64,000 nucleotides of DNA from Companilactobacillus kedongensis (GTDB lineage Bacteria; Bacillota; Bacilli; Lactobacillales; Lactobacillaceae): the NCBI RefSeq assembly GCF_003946625.1, contig NZ_RHOR01000013.1:1-64000 (forward strand), read 5' to 3'. Positions 45,622 to 54,193 of this stretch are shown here, piece after piece. Position 1 is the first letter of the stretch; each line of letters starts with the position of its first letter. The notes beneath the pieces were generated by a model that searched no databases, was not told the origin of the DNA, and was given only the letters and a program-made list of their open reading frames with translations. The translations under genes and the position numbers were made by a program.

Positions 45622-45834
45622 CAAAAAAAGTAAGAACATACCCATGCAGGCAAGTTCTTACTTTCATTCTTGTGAATATATCTGGGGAGGATATATTGTA
45701 ATTGTTTTCTCATATCAGGGATTATTTAATTAGGGGATTAAATTTATAAGTAAAAGTATTTACCTAAGCTTTAACGGAGATTAAAACCTAGAATCTCGTA
45801 TTTCATTCGGTCACCTCTTCTTTGTTTTGACTAT
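45622..45834 (-). ncRNA. Candidate small RNA B with C-rich loops
   Basis: Read from about 45834 leftward (about 210 nt). It shares with RNA A the 5' segment GCATAGTCAAAA..AAGAGGTGA, the ATTTAAT/ATTAAAT hairpin with a CCCCTA loop (45743-45724), and the AATATAT/ATATATT hairpin with loop CCTCCCCAG (45697-45675). The terminator is GTAAGAAC/GTTCTTAC (45661-45630) followed by TTTTTTTG; an inner pair is G-U only on this strand. A mini-ORF of 11 codons (MKYEILGFNLR) follows the AGAGGTGA. Confidence 0.65.
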
Positions 45835-45840
45835 GCTTAA

Positions 45841-45916
45841 ATAATAGCTTTCACCTATGAAGAATTAATTTCTAAACTACGAAAAATTATCAATCAATTT
45901 GTGAAGAATTTGTGAG
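45841..45916 (-). promoter_or_regulatory. Promoter and phased half-site array of small RNA B
   Basis: -10 TATTAT (45846-45841). Half-sites (plus-strand reading) TATGAA 45856, TACGAA 45878, TGTGAA 45900 and TGTGAG 45911 lie at the same 0, 22, 44 and 55 offsets as in units A and C. Confidence 0.7.
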
Positions 45917-45930
45917 GCAATCAATAATTA

Positions 45931-46214
45931 CGCAGAAAAATAGGACCTGCTGTTGGCAGATCCTGTTTTATTTTTAGAAAATATATATCAGGGGGGAAAT
46001 ATATTTTCACTTGTATAATCTCTTATATCAGAGTTATTTAATTGGGGGATTAAATAAGGATTTTGTAGGGATTAAATTTTATAGGGGATTAATCAATTTA
46101 TATTGTATTTATGTAAGTGAGTTTTAAGAAAACATTATCTTGTTTTAAGGGGGATTAAAACTTGATAGGAAGTCTAATATTTCATCCGGTCACCTCTTCT
46201 TTGTTTTTGACTAT
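45931..46214 (-). ncRNA. Candidate small RNA C with C-rich loops
   Basis: Read from about 46214 leftward (about 280 nt); the longest of the three. Hairpins: GTTTTAA-TCCCCC-TTAAAAC (46161-46142); TTATTTAAT-CCCCCA-ATTAAATAA (46057-46034); and AAAATATAT/ATATATTTT with loop TTCCCCCCTGAT (46007-45978). Two further CCCC stretches lie between. Terminator AGGATCTGC/GCAGGTCCT (45964-45942) then ATTTTT; its one wobble is U-G on this strand and C-A on the other. The loop UUCCCCCCU is complementary to the ribosome site of the adjacent plus-strand gene at 46386. Confidence 0.65.
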
Positions 46215-46220
46215 GCTTAA

Positions 46221-46296
46221 ATAATAGCTTTCATTTATGAATAATTAATTGTCAAATTACGAATAAACAAATAATAATTTGTGAAGAAATTGTGAG
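46221..46296 (-). promoter_or_regulatory. Promoter and phased half-site array of small RNA C
   Basis: -10 TATTAT (46226-46221). Half-sites (plus-strand reading) TATGAA 46236, TACGAA 46258, TGTGAA 46280 and TGTGAG 46291: offsets 0, 22, 44 and 55 once more. The outer pair has the 11-bp direct-repeat spacing common for OmpR/PhoB-type response regulators. Confidence 0.7.
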
Positions 46297-46385
46297 GTTC
46301 TCGTAATAATTGAACACTAAATTACAGCGATATTATTATTGGTGTTCTATAATAATGGAGAAAACATCCTTAAGGGGGGAATTTT

Positions 46386-46898
46386 ATGAAATTATCAAAG
46401 GATCAAAAAAGTAACTTAAAATCAGCTATTATAGCTGGAACAATTGCTGGAGTGGCATCTGGCTTTGTTAAACTAGGTTGGGAAAATGTTTTACCACCTA
46501 GAACTGCAGAACGTGACGAAACCAACCCACCTCAGACCCTGCTTCAACAATTCGGTATTCCTAGTAAATGGACACATGCTACTTATACTTACTCTGGACA
46601 TAAATTACCTTGGGTAAGTTACTTAGTTCATTTTGGCTTCTCAACTTCTTTTGCCATCATTTATGAAGTTTTAGCCGAATACAAACCTTTTATCAGAAAA
46701 GGTGCTTGTAGTATTTTTGGATTAGCAATTTGGGCAGCTTTCCATCTTGGAATCATGCCTATGATGAAGACTGTTCCATCAGCCAAAGATCAGCCAACAG
46801 AAGAACATATTTCAGAAGCACTAGGACACATTGCTTGGATGTGGACCAATGACGTTGTTGGGCAAGAATTATATCGTCGTTTAACGTCAAAGAAGTAG
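46386..46898 (+). CDS. YagU-family (DUF1440) membrane protein
   Basis: This 170-aa protein matches YagU: an N-terminal helix after SAIIAGTIAGVASGFVKLGWE, the PPRTAERDETNPPQTLL stretch, then three more helices and a WMWTNDVVGQELYRR tail. E. coli YagU is linked to acid resistance; here the function is untested. The ribosome site is unusually G-rich (AAGGGGGGAA, 46372-46381) and is matched by the loop of the neighbouring small RNA C. TATAAT (46348-46353) may be the -10, flanked by inverted GAACAC/GTGTTC. Confidence 0.8.
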   Translation: MKLSKDQKSNLKSAIIAGTIAGVASGFVKLGWENVLPPRTAERDETNPPQTLLQQFGIPSKWTHATYTYSGHKLPWVSYLVHFGFSTSFAIIYEVLAEYKPFIRKGACSIFGLAIWAAFHLGIMPMMKTVPSAKDQPTEEHISEALGHIAWMWTNDVVGQELYRRLTSKK

Positions 46899-46907
46899 GC
46901 GCTATCT

Positions 46908-48233
46908 ATGAATAAATGGCAAACGTCTATTCCAGAAAGACTCAGCTATGGGCTGAGCGATGCAGCAGATAACTTAGTATTCCAAATGATGACAATGTAT
47001 CTGCTGTTTTTTTATACTGATGTTTTTGGACTGACTCCTAATGAAGCCGCTATCTTATTCGTGGTAGCACGTGCGGCAGATGTCTTTGAAAGTCTCATCA
47101 TTGGTGTCATGATCGATAATACACACTCAAAGTGGGGTAAAAGTCGGCCGTTCTTTCTCTGGTTCTCATTTCCTTATGTTATTTTCGCCGTTCTAACCTT
47201 CGTCACACCAAACTTTTTGCCCCACGCGGGTAAATTGGTGTGGGCCTATGTAACTTATCTTGGACTTGGGTTCTTTTATACGGCTGTCAATTTGCCAATA
47301 ACATCGATATTGCCAACTATGACTGAGAATGAAAAAGAAACTACCTTATTAGGTGTTATCAGACAATTCTTCGGTAGTTCAGTTCAAATTATCGTCGCTA
47401 CCTTCACAATTCCATTAGTTGCCCTATTTGGAAAAGGTGATCAACAAAAAGGATTTCTTTTGACGATAATTTTATTCGGAATTATTTCTTTAGCTTTGAT
47501 TTTAAATACCTTTTTCCACGTCCGCGAGCGTTTTTCTAATGAAGAAATAAATCATCAGCCACTCAGCGCCGTCTGGAAAATGTTAAAACAGAATAAACCC
47601 TGGATGGTTATTTCAGTCGTTATCTTCCTGTACTGGATGACCACCGCTATCAAAAATCAAACGATTATTTATTATTTCAAATACGTAATCCGTCAAGAAA
47701 GTTTAGTTTCACTAGCTAATAGTTTTACTTTGACTGCCTTGATCGGTGTGGTTTCAATCTACTTCGTTGCCGAACATCTAGGTAAAAAAAATACCATGCT
47801 GACAGGGATCGGCACGGCATTTATTGGTCAATTGATTATTACTTATGCAGCATACAGTGAAAATATGCCAGTTTTATTCTTTGGAATTCTTGTCAATTCC
47901 ATTGGTAACGGTTTTATAATTGGATTAGTTTCAATTATGATTGCTGACACGATTCGTTATGGTACAGCCATGGGAATCCAAGCCGAAGGTGTTCTCGCTT
48001 CAACCGATGACTTCGGCGTCAATCTCGGACTCGGATTGGGTGGTTTAGTTACCGCTGAATCCTTGCAGCTAACTGGTTATGTTTCAAATAAAACACAATC
48101 CGCATCAACTATTTCAGCAATTAATTTGAATTTTGCTTTAATACCGCTGGGGTTATACGTGATCATGTTCTTGATCTTGCTTGCTTACAATGAGAGTAAG
48201 ATTCAGGCTAAGATTAATGAGATTACTGAGTAG
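46908..48233 (+). CDS. GPH-family sugar:cation symporter
   Basis: This 441-aa protein has twelve helices and the glycoside-pentoside-hexuronide signature at its start (SYGLSDAADNLVFQMMTMYLLFFYTDVFG) plus the DNTHSKWGKSRPFFLW loop. It lacks a C-terminal IIA domain, so it is of the XynB/UidB type, not the LacS type. The substrate is probably a glycoside or pentoside. It lies nine bp after the YagU-like gene, and the two appear co-transcribed, which is an odd pairing. Confidence 0.82.
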   Translation: MNKWQTSIPERLSYGLSDAADNLVFQMMTMYLLFFYTDVFGLTPNEAAILFVVARAADVFESLIIGVMIDNTHSKWGKSRPFFLWFSFPYVIFAVLTFVTPNFLPHAGKLVWAYVTYLGLGFFYTAVNLPITSILPTMTENEKETTLLGVIRQFFGSSVQIIVATFTIPLVALFGKGDQQKGFLLTIILFGIISLALILNTFFHVRERFSNEEINHQPLSAVWKMLKQNKPWMVISVVIFLYWMTTAIKNQTIIYYFKYVIRQESLVSLANSFTLTALIGVVSIYFVAEHLGKKNTMLTGIGTAFIGQLIITYAAYSENMPVLFFGILVNSIGNGFIIGLVSIMIADTIRYGTAMGIQAEGVLASTDDFGVNLGLGLGGLVTAESLQLTGYVSNKTQSASTISAINLNFALIPLGLYVIMFLILLAYNESKIQAKINEITE

Positions 48234-48299
48234 AAGTTGACTTCTGTTGATAGTCATCTCCATGAATAGTTTTGCATTTAAAATAATTTATATTTCTAA

Positions 48300-48358
48300 A
48301 AAAAGTGAGTTATATACTGCTTGGAATAACCAGGCATGATATATAACTCATTTTTTTA
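48300..48358. terminator. Bidirectional terminator
   Basis: GAGTTATATA/TATATAACTC stem with A and T runs on both sides, between the convergent GPH symporter and DeoR-type genes. Confidence 0.8.
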
Positions 48359-48360
48359 GC

Positions 48361-49137
48361 TTATTCTTGAGCAAAAACTAAGTTTGTTTCTTCAGATAAT
48401 CTTCCAATCAACTCTTGATCAGTTAAAGAATCAGTTATTAAAGTATCTATTTTAGAAACTGGTAAGACTTTATTGATAAAGACATTTCCAAATTTATAGT
48501 GATCTATACCGACTATAATGCTTTGACTATGCTCTGCTACAACTCTAGCTAATTCTGATTCTCCAATATGGATATTCGATAATCCAAATTCAGGGCTGAA
48601 TCCACTACCACTAAAGAAACCAATATTAATATTCAAATATTTAAGGTTATTAATTGCTTCTCTTCCGTAGAGAGATCCCTCATTAGACCTTACTTCTCCG
48701 CCTAAAACGATCAAACGAACACTTTTGCTCTTATAAAGTTCATTTATTATTGGCAAAGAATTAGTAACGACATTGATATTATTCATATTCTTGATCTTTC
48801 TAGCAACAAAAAGACTTGTCGTACCATAATCCAAATAAATCGTGTCGCCTTTTTCTATATATTCTACAAATTTATCTGCAATATCGCTTTTTTCACTAAT
48901 GTGAGCATCCAGTCTTTTGTCATAAGGTGTTTCAGTGATTGGCGTGTTTAATATTGCTCCGCCCCTAACCACTTTAACTAGCTTTTCTTTTTCAAGATCG
49001 TATAAATCATGGCGAATCGTCTCTCTAGTTACCTTTAATTTTTTACTCAACTCTAAAATTTTAACCGAATTACTATCTTTCATCATTTTAATAATATAAT
49101 TCTTACGAGCAGTTCCATCCATCAGCCTTCGTCCCAT
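48361..49137 (-). CDS. DeoR-family transcriptional regulator
   Basis: This 258-aa protein has an N-terminal DeoR-type helix-turn-helix (SVKILELSKKLKVTRETIRHDLYDLEKEKLVKVVRGGAIL) and a sugar-phosphate-binding DeoRC domain (IYLDYGTTSLFVARKI; NVVTNSLPIINEL; LIVLGGEVR). It should repress the catabolic cluster until a phosphorylated sugar binds. Its own promoter has a TTGCAAA/TTTTGCAA inverted repeat (49229-49248), and related TTGGCAA/TTGCCAA repeats lie upstream of the kinase and SDR genes. It is downstream of and co-directional with lacX. Confidence 0.88.
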   Translation of the reverse strand: MGRRLMDGTARKNYIIKMMKDSNSVKILELSKKLKVTRETIRHDLYDLEKEKLVKVVRGGAILNTPITETPYDKRLDAHISEKSDIADKFVEYIEKGDTIYLDYGTTSLFVARKIKNMNNINVVTNSLPIINELYKSKSVRLIVLGGEVRSNEGSLYGREAINNLKYLNINIGFFSGSGFSPEFGLSNIHIGESELARVVAEHSQSIIVGIDHYKFGNVFINKVLPVSKIDTLITDSLTDQELIGRLSEETNLVFAQE

Positions 49138-49228
49138 CTATATTTACTTGTTACTTGATAAAATGAATAAAAGTCTTTTTTAGAATGTGCTTTTATTAAA
49201 TTAACTTATTTACTCGTTAAGCTTATAC

Positions 49229-49248
49229 TTGCAAAGTTATTTTTGCAA
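49229..49248 (-). promoter_or_regulatory. Candidate operator before the DeoR gene
   Basis: TTGCAAA and TTTTGCAA in inverted orientation, about 90 bp before the start. It shares the TTGCAA core with the repeat at 56923-56959, so one regulator may bind both. Confidence 0.4.
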
Positions 49249-49263
49249 TTATTTGTATGATTC

Positions 49264-49317
49264 AAAAATTCCTATTTATCGGTAGATATGAACGCATACC
49301 AATAAATAGGAATTTTT
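49264..49317 (-). terminator. Terminator after lacX
   Basis: A 16-bp stem (49264-49279 with 49302-49317) with an inner GGTA/TACC pair. T runs occur on both strands. It ends the catabolic operon before the deoR gene. Confidence 0.8.
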
Positions 49318-49320
49318 TGA

Positions 49321-50202
49321 TTAGTCCAAAATCATACTATAAGAAAAAATATCTTCTTTTCCAGCATCTAACAAATTGTTACCTTTTTTATCCATAATTT
49401 CACCAGGCTTTCCATATATATCAGGCAATCCAGCAAAAGCTTCCATACAGATAAATGGTGCACGCTCATTTTCAACACTCCATAATGCCAAATATGGAAA
49501 GTCATCTAAGGTTAATTCAATTCTATGATCTGATTTCATAGATGCCAATTGAACAGATTTAATATTCTTGTTTGCCAAAATTATTAACCCGTCATTAAAC
49601 ATCTCATGACTTAGATTTATAACACCATCAATATTAGAAATCGATTTAACTTTCCCATTTATAAATGGAGCTGGCGCAACTTCAAATTGTTCCAATGACA
49701 AATCATTAGGAGTGATTGCCAAATAGAAATCTTCATAACTCTCATCACTACCAAATGGTACATTGAAACCTGGGTGTGATCCTAATGCATAAGACATCTT
49801 CTTATCATCAGTATTTTTAACTGAATAAGTAGTCTTCAATCCATCATTTTGTAATTTATAAGTTACAGTAAATTTAAACTTAAATGGATATATTTTTCTT
49901 GTTTCATCAGTATCAGTAATCGACAATACTGCCTCAGTATCAGTCTTACTTTCAACCTCAAATGTTTGATCTCTACCAAATCCATGTTGTTTCATAGTAT
50001 ATTCTTTACCATTAACTAAATAAGTGTTGTCATTTGATCTACCAATGAAAGGAAATAGAATTGGAGCATGACGTTTCCAATATTTTTTATCTTTATCATC
50101 CCAAATGTAGTTAAACTCTTCCGCATTATTATAAATATGTTGTATTTCAGCACCCTTTTCGCTTATATCAACTGAAAAGTTTTTATTTTTTAATTTGATC
50201 AT
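49321..50202 (-). CDS. Aldose 1-epimerase family protein, LacX-like
   Basis: This 293-aa protein has the galactose-mutarotase-like beta-sandwich with the motifs RHAPILFPFIGRSND (about 50) and ALGSHPGFNVPFG (about 145), as in LacX. The start at 50202 follows AAAGGAAGG; the longer frame lacks a site. The TAA of the kinase gene lies one base upstream. It should interconvert sugar anomers, perhaps of a phosphorylated sugar. It is the last gene of the operon. Confidence 0.8.
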   Translation of the reverse strand: MIKLKNKNFSVDISEKGAEIQHIYNNAEEFNYIWDDKDKKYWKRHAPILFPFIGRSNDNTYLVNGKEYTMKQHGFGRDQTFEVESKTDTEAVLSITDTDETRKIYPFKFKFTVTYKLQNDGLKTTYSVKNTDDKKMSYALGSHPGFNVPFGSDESYEDFYLAITPNDLSLEQFEVAPAPFINGKVKSISNIDGVINLSHEMFNDGLIILANKNIKSVQLASMKSDHRIELTLDDFPYLALWSVENERAPFICMEAFAGLPDIYGKPGEIMDKKGNNLLDAGKEDIFSYSMILD

Positions 50203-50203
50203 A

Positions 50204-51160
50204 TTAACCTTCCTTTGCATAATTCATAGCTTCTACAGTTACTTCATTATAATATTTGGAGAACAAGTTTTTATTAATAAATCCAGTTTTCTTCTCCATA
50301 GTATTAAGTATTCCCGTAGTCATACCTGTCTTCAAAATTTCTTCGTCTGATTTACCTTCAGAAATTGCAACAGATAATCCTGCTAAAGTAGAGTCTCCTG
50401 ATCCCACTGGATTAACAACTTTAATAACTGGGATTTTGACACGATAAAAATTCCCATTGTGTTTAGCAATCGCACCATCAGCGCCCAAAGAGACAACAAC
50501 CCATTCAACGCCATCAAAAATAGGTGAATTTAAGTAATATGGTAATGAATCATAATTATTTCTTTCAAATTTTTCACCTAATAATTGTCCAACCTCATTT
50601 TGATTTGGTTTTATCAAATATGGTTTATTATCATTCAGCAAAGATTCTTTTAACGTCTCGCCTGAACTATCCAAAATAACTTTTACTCCATTATCTTTTG
50701 CTATATCAATCATTTTTGAATAGTAATCATTGCCCAATCCTCCAGGTAAACTACCTGACATCGTTACTAAACCAACATTCTTCAAAAGATTCTTATAATC
50801 ATTCAAAAATCTCTCGTTATCTTCCTCAGATATCACTGGCCCGGATTCTAAGACCTCAGTCTGATTACCGTTATCATGTAATAGAGCAATAGAATTTCTA
50901 GTTTCTTGATCAATATGAGTAAAACTATGTTTTATTTCTTCTTGATCTAGTTTTTTCTCGATAAATTTTCCAAAAAAACCTCCAAGAATACCAGTTGCAA
51001 TAATATCCGTCCCCATCAAATTAATAACCCTTGAAACATTCAATCCCTTACCACCAGCAGTTTTACTGACTTCTTTAACTCTATTTACATCATCTATTTT
51101 TAAATGATCAATGGGATAGGACATATCAATTGATGGATTCATTGTCACCGTTAAAATCAT
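50204..51160 (-). CDS. lacC: PfkB-family kinase, tagatose-6-phosphate/1-phosphofructokinase type
   Basis: This protein of about 318 aa has PfkB signatures: TAGGKGLNVSRV near residue 35 and NPVGSGDSTLAG with the catalytic Asp near residue 255. It phosphorylates a ketohexose phosphate at C1 or C6, giving a bisphosphate. The lacD-type aldolase gene upstream supports tagatose-6-phosphate as substrate; fructose-1-phosphate is the alternative. The start at 51160 follows GGAGAG. Confidence 0.82.
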   Translation of the reverse strand: MILTVTMNPSIDMSYPIDHLKIDDVNRVKEVSKTAGGKGLNVSRVINLMGTDIIATGILGGFFGKFIEKKLDQEEIKHSFTHIDQETRNSIALLHDNGNQTEVLESGPVISEEDNERFLNDYKNLLKNVGLVTMSGSLPGGLGNDYYSKMIDIAKDNGVKVILDSSGETLKESLLNDNKPYLIKPNQNEVGQLLGEKFERNNYDSLPYYLNSPIFDGVEWVVVSLGADGAIAKHNGNFYRVKIPVIKVVNPVGSGDSTLAGLSVAISEGKSDEEILKTGMTTGILNTMEKKTGFINKNLFSKYYNEVTVEAMNYAKEG

Positions 51161-51186
51161 AATAAACTCTCCATTCAATTTTTGAG

Positions 51187-51231
51187 AAAAAAAGCATGTT
51201 TTTCAAAGTTAATAGCTTTGTCCAACATGCT
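51187..51231 (-). terminator. Hairpin between lacD and lacC
   Basis: AGCATGTT/AACATGCT with an inner CAAAG/CTTTG stem, followed on the minus strand by seven T. Although inside the operon it looks like a real terminator, so lacC and lacX may be expressed at a lower level than lacD. Confidence 0.65.
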
Positions 51232-51246
51232 AATTTCTATATATTT

Positions 51247-52245
51247 TTAAACAAAATCAATAACTTTTTCTGTCCAAGGTGTAGCAGTTTCTGATAATAC
51301 CTTATTCAACTTTTCAATATTATTCTTGCCTTGAGTACGCAACCAATTAGTACCTTCTTCAGGCGACTTACCAGCATATTCTTTAACTGCTGGTTTCCAA
51401 GTGGCACGGCCACAGAGAACTCCATTAAATTTAGATCCGGAATCTTTGGCAAATTGTAATTCTTCAACGAACAATTCATTAGTAACACCGGCACTCAAGA
51501 AAATGAATGGTAGGTCAGTAGCATCACTTTGTTCTTTAAAGTATTTTGCTGCTTCTTCTTTAGAATATACAGGTGAAACACCATCATCTGTATAACCTTC
51601 AACGTACTTCATATTTACGGGAACCTCTACCTTTAAAACATCAACATGATACTTAGGATTTGAAAATTCCTTAGTTGTTTCAATTACTTTATGAGGTTTA
51701 ACTTCTGCATAAGCTGCATCTGTAACACTGTCCATAGTTCCATCATATGAAACAAGCTCCAAGAAGAATGGTAGATCAATAGCCACACATTCAGCACCAA
51801 CTCTTTCTATAAAGGCATGTTTACGATCATTGATATCTTTAGATTCATCAGGATCATAATATAGTAGAAACTTAACTGCATCGGCTCCTTCTTCTTTTAA
51901 CAATTGAGCTGACCAATGTTCCAGTAAGTCTGGGAATCTACCGGGCTCAGTAGCATCATATCCTGTTTTTTCATATGCTAGTAGCAATCCAGCGTCATTA
52001 TCACGAACTTTAGCTGCTGACAAACCATATTCTGGATCCAAGAGAATGGCAGATGCATAAGGAGTCAATTCTTTTGAAATAGCTTCCTTAAAGTGAACTA
52101 TTTCTGTTTCATTTGCAGGTGAATTTGACTCTTTTGCGATCATTTTTTTTAAAGATCCACGTTGGTCGATTGCCAATGCACTTATAACATTTTTAGAATT
52201 TGATAATTTTTTTAGATGTTCAACTTTATTCTTAGTTAATGACAT
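51247..52245 (-). CDS. lacD: Tagatose 1,6-diphosphate aldolase, LacD type
   Basis: This 332-aa class I aldolase has the LacD pattern: SALAIDQRGSLKKMI early, a Schiff-base lysine context in GADAVKFLLYYDPDE and PFIFLSAGVTNELFVEEL later. It cleaves tagatose (or related ketohexose) bisphosphate to dihydroxyacetone phosphate and glyceraldehyde-3-phosphate. AGAGGAGAT precedes the ATG. It begins 29 bp after the end of the broken transporter gene. Confidence 0.88.
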   Translation of the reverse strand: MSLTKNKVEHLKKLSNSKNVISALAIDQRGSLKKMIAKESNSPANETEIVHFKEAISKELTPYASAILLDPEYGLSAAKVRDNDAGLLLAYEKTGYDATEPGRFPDLLEHWSAQLLKEEGADAVKFLLYYDPDESKDINDRKHAFIERVGAECVAIDLPFFLELVSYDGTMDSVTDAAYAEVKPHKVIETTKEFSNPKYHVDVLKVEVPVNMKYVEGYTDDGVSPVYSKEEAAKYFKEQSDATDLPFIFLSAGVTNELFVEELQFAKDSGSKFNGVLCGRATWKPAVKEYAGKSPEEGTNWLRTQGKNNIEKLNKVLSETATPWTEKVIDFV

Positions 52246-52274
52246 TTAATGATCTCCTCTGATTTTTTTGAATC

Positions 52275-53630
52275 TTATGCCTTACGAGTCTCCCAATAAT
52301 GCTCAATTGACTCTAATGATTTCCCTTTAGTTTCATAAACATTTCTGTGAATATACCAAACTGCCCATAAGGAAAGTGCCGCGAAGAAATAGAAAATATT
52401 GATTCCGATTGCTTCAAGAATAATTGGGAATAACCAAGCAAAAATAGCATTCATTAAATATTATGAGAATGTAATTAATCCAACACCTAATCCACGAGCC
52501 TTCAATGGTAGAATTTCTGGAACGTATGTCCAAAATACAGGTCCTAAACCAATACTGAAAGCTGCACAGTAAATAATGATACAAGTTACAGCGATAACCG
52601 CATTATCTGACCAAATACATAATCCAATTGAAGGTAAAACTTGCGCTGCTAAACTAAACTCCAATAATTTCTTACGACCGACTCTATCAATCAGTGGTAG
52701 AGCTATCGCAACTGGAATTACTAATGCTAAACCAACACCGATATCAGCTACTACCATGGCATTAGCTAACCCTAAACTCTTGAAAATCTCTGGTGCATAA
52801 TAAACAGCTGCGTTGATACCCGTAAAGACCTGAATGAAGGTCAAAATTTCCAACATGATAATTACTGGTTTGAATTTACCTAGTAATTCACGTAGCCCAG
52901 CATCCTGTGTATTCAAACTGCTCTTAATATCATTGAATTCTGTTTCGACTTCTTGATCAGTAGCACGGACACGTTTCAAAACTTTTTTAGCTTTTTCATC
53001 TTGTCCATCACGAACTAACCATCTAGGACTTTGTGGACTTAACATCATACCGACAGCAAAGATCAATGCAGGTACGACACCTAGTCCAATAGTCCAACGC
53101 CATTCACCATTCGGCATATTGTAGGCACCGATTAGATAAGCACTTAAAATACCAATATTTACACTCAACTGATAGAGTGAAGACATCATTCCCCGAATAT
53201 GTTTAGGCGCCAACTCAGATAGGTAAATTAATCCGTACATATTAGCAATACCTGCGGCAATACCCAAAACAAAGCGTCCAACTAAAATATACGTAACTGA
53301 ACTTGCAAAAGCTGTAAGCAAACTACCTACGATAAAGACAAGTCCACCAATTATTAATACATTTCTACGTTCAATTTTTCTTTCTAATGCTGTAAATACA
53401 ACAATTGAAGGTAAAGCACCAAACAATAGAAGACTAACTATAAGCCCCTTCGTAGATGCATTTAAACCAAAATCATTTGTCATAGGAGGTAAAGCTAATG
53501 AGATTGCTCCAGAATCATATCCATAAAGTAATCCGGCAAATCCTCCTAGAATGGCAAACAAGTAGACGATTGGTAATGTTTTAGGAGTAGCTTCGGCTTT
53601 GGCCTCAGTTTCCTCTACATTATTTTCCAT
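52275..53630 (-). pseudogene. Sugar porter (MFS) with an in-frame premature stop
   Basis: Residues 1-389 form a typical sugar porter (YGYDSGAISLALPPM; GRFVLGIAAGIANMYGLIYLSELAP; DRVGRKKLLEFS; PEILPLKARGLGVG). A TAA at about 52461 then interrupts it after LITFS. The same frame continues without change (YLMNAIFAWLFPIILEAIG .. HYWETRKA) to a natural stop at 52275, giving 451 aa in total. The stop replaces a residue in helix 11, so helices 11-12 are lost unless it is read through. A CAA to TAA change would explain it. It could be a real mutation or a sequencing error. Confidence 0.85.
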
Positions 53631-53681
53631 GATGATCCCCCTTTTAAATACGGACCTTTAATATTTTTGTTTACTAAGAAC

Positions 53682-53716
53682 AATAGGAATCTCAATTTTT
53701 CATCAAGATTCCTATT
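53682..53716 (-). terminator. Hairpin between fucU and the porter gene
   Basis: Perfect 11-bp stem AATAGGAATCT/AGATTCCTATT with only a weak T run on the minus strand. It may be a partial terminator or a processing site. Confidence 0.5.
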
Positions 53717-53731
53717 AAACCACTCAATCTA

Positions 53732-54169
53732 TTATTTAGGGACAACTACACCTTTTCTCAAAATAATATTGGCATACAATGCTGTCTCACTTGTTGCAAT
53801 AGCAGCATAAGCATGAGTACCACGTTCATAGAATTCTGGCTTTTCGAGTTGAATTTCTCTTGTTCCTTTTTTTTCATACTTAGTAATAATTTTTCTATAA
53901 TCATCCCAAATAGTAGGTACGTAAGGATCATCTGGTAGAACAGCCATTAGCATTGTTGGATTATCAACATATGGATCTAGTGGGATCAATTGCATAACAG
54001 CATCCAAAATTTCTGGAATACCATGGCCATCCATTCTTACAACGTGATCTGCAGGTTGACCAAACTTTGGATAGTTTCCATCACCAATTAATAATTCATC
54101 ACCATGACCCATTTCCATAAGTAACTTCATTAATTCTGGGGGTAAAATACTTGGGATTCCTTTTAACAT
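53732..54169 (-). CDS. RbsD/FucU-family sugar mutarotase
   Basis: This 145-aa protein fits FucU: LLIGDGNYPKFGQPADHVVRMDG with the conserved acidic residue and histidine, and a C-terminal HAYAAIATSETALYANIILRKGVV. The family interconverts sugar anomers such as fucose or ribose so that downstream enzymes get the right form. It lies between the aldo/keto reductase and transporter genes, with a cre site in front. The exact sugar is unknown. Confidence 0.82.
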   Translation of the reverse strand: MLKGIPSILPPELMKLLMEMGHGDELLIGDGNYPKFGQPADHVVRMDGHGIPEILDAVMQLIPLDPYVDNPTMLMAVLPDDPYVPTIWDDYRKIITKYEKKGTREIQLEKPEFYERGTHAYAAIATSETALYANIILRKGVVVPK

Positions 54170-54193
54170 GATTAGTTCTCCTTTTAATTTTTA

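Noticed and set aside
45389-46226. CiaR box in the TTTAAG of the small RNA promoters
   Set aside because: Only one TTTAAG per promoter is present and it lies at the start-site side of the -10; the CiaR consensus needs two copies five bases apart.
45195-46300. Reading the three repeats on the plus strand as RNAs with G-rich loops, or as a CRISPR-like array
   Set aside because: The T runs and the wobble pairs of all three terminators favour the minus strand, and the units (about 300-450 bp apart, no uniform spacers) do not look like CRISPR.
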